From contig JACZSH010000071.1 of assembly GCA_022574315.1 (NCBI GenBank), forward strand, positions 1-7,258: 7,258 nucleotides of DNA, read 5' to 3'. Shown here in pieces: positions 4,734-7,258 of this stretch (the first letter of the stretch is position 1; each line of letters begins with the position of its first letter). The notes beneath the pieces are model-generated. The model saw nothing but the letters and a program-made list of their open reading frames with translations. It was not told where the DNA came from and made no database searches. The position numbers and the translations under genes were made by a program. This DNA comes from Chloroflexota bacterium. GTDB taxonomy: Bacteria; Chloroflexota; Dehalococcoidia; Dehalococcoidales; RBG-16-60-22.

Positions 4734-6563
4734 TTACAGTTTGTCCCCCAGTTCCAGGCTCCGGATAAAGTTACTTTCAAAGTCCGGCCTCCCCGATAGC
4801 TCGATGTGGCGCACCCGGGCGGCAACCTCCTCCGCCTTTTGCCGCTCCTTCCGGTTTATCAGCGCCCGCAGGGCGCCTTCCATGGCCCCGTTGCCGATAA
4901 AGTGGACTTTCTCCAGCGGGAACGGCGGCACCAGCCCCAACGTAATCGCTTTCTCGCGGTTGATGTAATTGCCGAAGACTCCGGCCAGGAGCACCTCCCG
5001 GATATCCCCGGCGCTGATATTGGCTTCCTTCATCAGCAGCTCGATACCCACCCTCAACGCCCCCTTGGCCAGCTGCAGCTCCCGGACGTCCTGCTGGGTG
5101 AGCGTTATTTCCCTTTCCCGGTCGCGGTAAACGACGAACTCCCTCTGGTCACCCCGCTCCCTGACCCGCTCCGCCAGCTCCGGCGCCACCGGTGTTTCCA
5201 TCTCCGACGGCAAGAGCATCCGCCCTTTCCGGTTGATAATCCCCACCCGGTACAACTCCGCCACCAGGTCAATCAGCCCCGACCCGCAGATACCCCGCGG
5301 GGTGCCGCCCCCCACCACCGTGTATTCCAACGGCGTGGCGTGGAACGACCCGATAGCCCCCCTTACCGCCCTCATGCCGTGCTTTATCTTGCCCCCTTCG
5401 AAAGCCGGACCGGCCGCCGTTGACGCCGTCAGCACGCCGTCTTTGGTGCCCAGCATCACCTCCCCGTTGGTGCCGATATCGATAGCCAGTCTCGGTGCGT
5501 CCGATTCGTATAATTTCGAGGCCAGTATCACCGCCGTCGTGTCGGCGCCGACAAAGCTGGCAATGGCCGGCAAGAGGTATAATTTGCCTCGCGGGTGTAT
5601 CTGCACTCCCAGCTCGGCGGCCGGCAGGCTCTGCCCCCGGCTCAGCCCGCCGACATAGGGCGCCCGCGCCAGGTACATCGTCTCCAGTCCCAGGAATGAG
5701 TGCAGCATGGTGGTATTACCCGCCACGGCGATTTCAAAAATACGTTCCCTGTCCCGACCCGTCTGGCGGCAGACCCGGAGCAGGAGCTGGTTCAATCCCC
5801 TGACCAGCTCTTTCTGCAGCTTTTCCCGGTGCTCACCGCTTTCCTGCATGTAGAGGATACGCGAGATAACGTCCGCCCCGAAGGCAATCTGAGGGTTCAT
5901 CTCCGCGTCCACGGCCATCACCTTGCCCGTATCCAGGTCCACCAGCCCCACCGCCAGGGTAGTCGTGCCGATGTCCAGCGCTACCCCCAGCATCTCCCGC
6001 CCCGCGTCCGGCGGGTCTATCTCCACCACCTCGTTGCCCACCAGGATGGCGTCACCTTTAAAATTATTTACCCGCAGCCGGCCGGTAATCGTCTGCAGCA
6101 GCCCCAGTCCGGCGGTCACCGCTCCCGACCTGGTCTCTTCCAGGTACCCGGCCAGCCGGTCCCAGTCGGCTCTCTGGTCGGCGAGGGTCGGTGCGGCCAG
6201 CTCGAATTGCCGCCGCTGCACGTTCGGCAGCAGCCGGATTGCCTCCCCCAGCATCCCAAGCCCGGCCTTGGCGCGGGATACGGCCAGTTCCGGAACCCGT
6301 ACCTCGCCGGCGGCTTCTACCGTGGTATGGCAGGCCAGCCGCCAGCCGTTTTGCCTCTCCGCGTCGGACAGTTTCTCCCGTTCCAGCGCGGACAACTTCC
6401 GGCTGACTCCGGTGAGCTGCACCTTACACTTCAAACAGGTCCCCTGCCCCCCGCACGGCGAGTCAATGGCCACCCCGGCTTCTATCAGGCCCGTCCTGAG
6501 GTTGGCCCCCACCTTCAGCTTCAGTGCCTTACCGGACGGCAGTACCCGTATCCCAACTTTCAT
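4734..6563 (-). CDS. RACo/RamA-type ATP-dependent reductive activator of corrinoid protein (2Fe-2S ferredoxin + ASKHA domains)
   Basis: A protein of about 609 residues matching the reductive activator of corrinoid iron-sulfur protein (RACo; RamQ-like in bacterial methyltransferase systems). It uses ATP to reduce a corrinoid that has oxidised to inactive Co(II) back to Co(I). The N-terminal ferredoxin domain has the [2Fe-2S] cysteines C37, C43 and C46 (CGGQGTCLKC) and C78 (LACHT). A linker and middle domain (about 85-185) follow. The ASKHA ATPase part starts at LGVALDIGTTTLAVG (about 191-205), with VAGNTTMLH near 279, LAIDIGTNGEVMLG near 358, the block from STAAGPAFEGG near 380, GGGTPRGICGSG near 417, and LLAGVFGNYI near 524. 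All key blocks are intact and the length is normal for the family. ATG 6563 immediately follows the TAG of the methyltransferase gene, and the upstream ribosome site is weak, so translation is probably coupled. Whether the client is the acetyl-CoA-pathway protein or a methyltransferase corrinoid protein cannot be told from this window. Confidence 0.93.
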   Translation of the reverse strand: MKVGIRVLPSGKALKLKVGANLRTGLIEAGVAIDSPCGGQGTCLKCKVQLTGVSRKLSALEREKLSDAERQNGWRLACHTTVEAAGEVRVPELAVSRAKAGLGMLGEAIRLLPNVQRRQFELAAPTLADQRADWDRLAGYLEETRSGAVTAGLGLLQTITGRLRVNNFKGDAILVGNEVVEIDPPDAGREMLGVALDIGTTTLAVGLVDLDTGKVMAVDAEMNPQIAFGADVISRILYMQESGEHREKLQKELVRGLNQLLLRVCRQTGRDRERIFEIAVAGNTTMLHSFLGLETMYLARAPYVGGLSRGQSLPAAELGVQIHPRGKLYLLPAIASFVGADTTAVILASKLYESDAPRLAIDIGTNGEVMLGTKDGVLTASTAAGPAFEGGKIKHGMRAVRGAIGSFHATPLEYTVVGGGTPRGICGSGLIDLVAELYRVGIINRKGRMLLPSEMETPVAPELAERVRERGDQREFVVYRDREREITLTQQDVRELQLAKGALRVGIELLMKEANISAGDIREVLLAGVFGNYINREKAITLGLVPPFPLEKVHFIGNGAMEGALRALINRKERQKAEEVAARVRHIELSGRPDFESNFIRSLELGDKL

Positions 6564-7258
6564 CTATGACAGTTTCCCGTCCCGAAAGGCTTTTATATAC
6601 CCCATGCAGAACTTGTCCCGGTTCAGCAACGCCTCCGCCGCCACCAGGTTGGCCATCAGGCTGCGGTCGGTGGGGTCGAGGATGGCGGAGTCAAGCCCGT
6701 GGGCCATCGCCGCCACCAGGAACGTCCTGTTTATCAGTTTCCGCGCCGGCAGCCCGAAGGAAACGTTGGTCAGCCCGCCGGTGGTATGCACGCCCGGTAT
6801 TTCCCGCATGATGCGCCCGATGGCTTCAATCGACGCCATCGCCGATGGCGAGTCGGTGGCCACCGGATAGACCAGGGGGTCGATGTAGATGTCGTCCCGG
6901 GCAACCCCTTCGCCGGTCAGGATTTCCACCATCTTTACGGCGACTTTCAGCTTGTCGTCGGCGGTGTTGGCCATGCCTTCGTCGCTCTGGCAGAGGGCGA
7001 TGATTTTGGTGTGGTACTGCTTCACCAGCGGCAGAATACCCTCCAGGCGCGCCTTCTCCAGGCTGATTGAGTTGACCATCACCGGTCCCTTGACCACCTC
7101 CAGGGCGGCGGCGATCACCGCCGGGTCCGGGCTGTCGATACAGAGCGGTAAATCAGTCGCCCCCTGCACCGTCTCCACCAGCCAGCAGAGGTACTCCGTC
7201 TCCTGCTCCACAAAACTGCCGGCGTTAACATCGATATAGCTGGCGCCGGCTTCGGCCT
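6564..7258 (-). CDS. methyltetrahydrofolate:corrinoid methyltransferase, 5' end beyond the window
   Basis: The frame is open to the right edge, so the N-terminus (perhaps 30 residues) is missing; 230 residues are visible. It matches pterin-binding-fold methyltransferases (AcsE, MtgA, MtqA type) that move a methyl group between 5-methyltetrahydrofolate and a corrinoid protein. Motifs in order: YIDVNAGSFVEQE near the window edge, PLCIDSPDP, VMVNSIS, IIALCQSDEG, IYIDPLVYPV and GGLTNVSFGLP. These contain the Asp, Asn, Asp and Asn positions that hold the pterin in the family. A GTG at 7209-7211 could look like a start, but conserved sequence continues upstream of it (AEAGASYIDVNAGSF), so it is internal. 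The TAG stop directly abuts the ATG of the RACo gene. AcsE would mean the Wood-Ljungdahl pathway. An MtgA/MtqA role in quaternary-amine demethylation is equally possible and fits the DUF1638 neighbour. Hence no symbol is given. Confidence 0.92.
   Translation of the reverse strand, partial: AEAGASYIDVNAGSFVEQETEYLCWLVETVQGATDLPLCIDSPDPAVIAAALEVVKGPVMVNSISLEKARLEGILPLVKQYHTKIIALCQSDEGMANTADDKLKVAVKMVEILTGEGVARDDIYIDPLVYPVATDSPSAMASIEAIGRIMREIPGVHTTGGLTNVSFGLPARKLINRTFLVAAMAHGLDSAILDPTDRSLMANLVAAEALLNRDKFCMGYIKAFRDGKLS

Noticed and set aside
6834..6850. Near-perfect 17-bp palindrome (CGCCATCG-C-CGATGGCG)
   Set aside because: It lies inside the methyltransferase coding sequence at ordinary Ala/Ile/Asp codons in GC-rich DNA and has no related copy elsewhere, so chance is sufficient.
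4806..6870. Long plus-strand open frames opposite the RACo gene (for example 4806-5423, 5700-6569 and 5923-6870)
   Set aside because: They are antisense to a gene with complete, well-recognised domains. Their translations are rich in Arg, Pro and Ser with no motifs, as expected for shadow frames in GC-rich DNA.
7218..7250. GCCGGCG/CGCCGGC inverted repeat near the right edge
   Set aside because: It encodes conserved methyltransferase residues (AGAS and NAG region). The loop is long and no regulatory context is visible.

Overview
This window looks like chromosomal DNA from an anaerobic, GC-rich bacterium. It has strong AGGAGG-type Shine-Dalgarno sites, near-consensus sigma-A promoters and a bacterial tRNA-Ala without an encoded CCA. 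It also carries a corrinoid C1 module: a methyltetrahydrofolate:corrinoid methyltransferase, an ASKHA-type reductive activator of corrinoid proteins, and a DUF1638 protein. An acetogen-like or Dehalococcoidia (Chloroflexota)-like organism would fit, but that assignment is inference from gene content only.

Layout, left to right. Positions 17-128 hold an extended -10 promoter and a tRNA-Ala(UGC) gene. Positions 201-829 hold a second extended -10 promoter, a possible 7-codon leader ORF and a COG2426-type small membrane protein. A nitroreductase-family flavoprotein (862-1431, minus) converges on it. Next is a two-gene partition-like cassette (1602-2713, plus): a ParA/Soj-type ATPase overlapping by 4 bp a small putative ribbon-helix-helix DNA-binding protein. 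A strong promoter with a palindromic -10 region then leads through a possible 39-codon ORF to panB (2972-3817). The right half is a leftward operon: methyltransferase (6564 to beyond the right edge), RACo-like activator (4734-6563) and the DUF1638 gene (4131-4682).

Two observations stand out. First, a related motif built on TTGCGCAA / ACGCATTTGCG(C/T)AATT recurs at several places: across the parA promoter (1534-1575), as a perfect 16-bp palindrome over the stop of the RHH gene (2693-2708), and beyond panB (3855-3884). This suggests operator or centromere sites for the ParA/RHH pair, possibly including a site not adjacent to the cassette. Second, the DUF1638 frame is interrupted by one in-frame TAG (4131-4133). 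Family-like sequence continues in the same frame for 48 codons to 3984, and behind it lies a decayed tandem copy of the gene's 3' end. A C-to-T nonsense mutation is the simplest reading. Because the gene sits in a corrinoid methyltransferase operon, amber suppression (pyrrolysine) is worth excluding. Two intact genes here (panB, methyltransferase) end in TAG, which argues against general amber decoding.

Functionally, the leftward operon would transfer a methyl group between tetrahydrofolate and a corrinoid protein, rescue the corrinoid when it oxidises to Co(II), and supply an accessory DUF1638 factor. PanB makes the pantoate precursor of coenzyme A. The ParA/RHH cassette probably positions or segregates DNA and autoregulates. 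No CRISPR, insertion sequence, rRNA or phage gene was seen.
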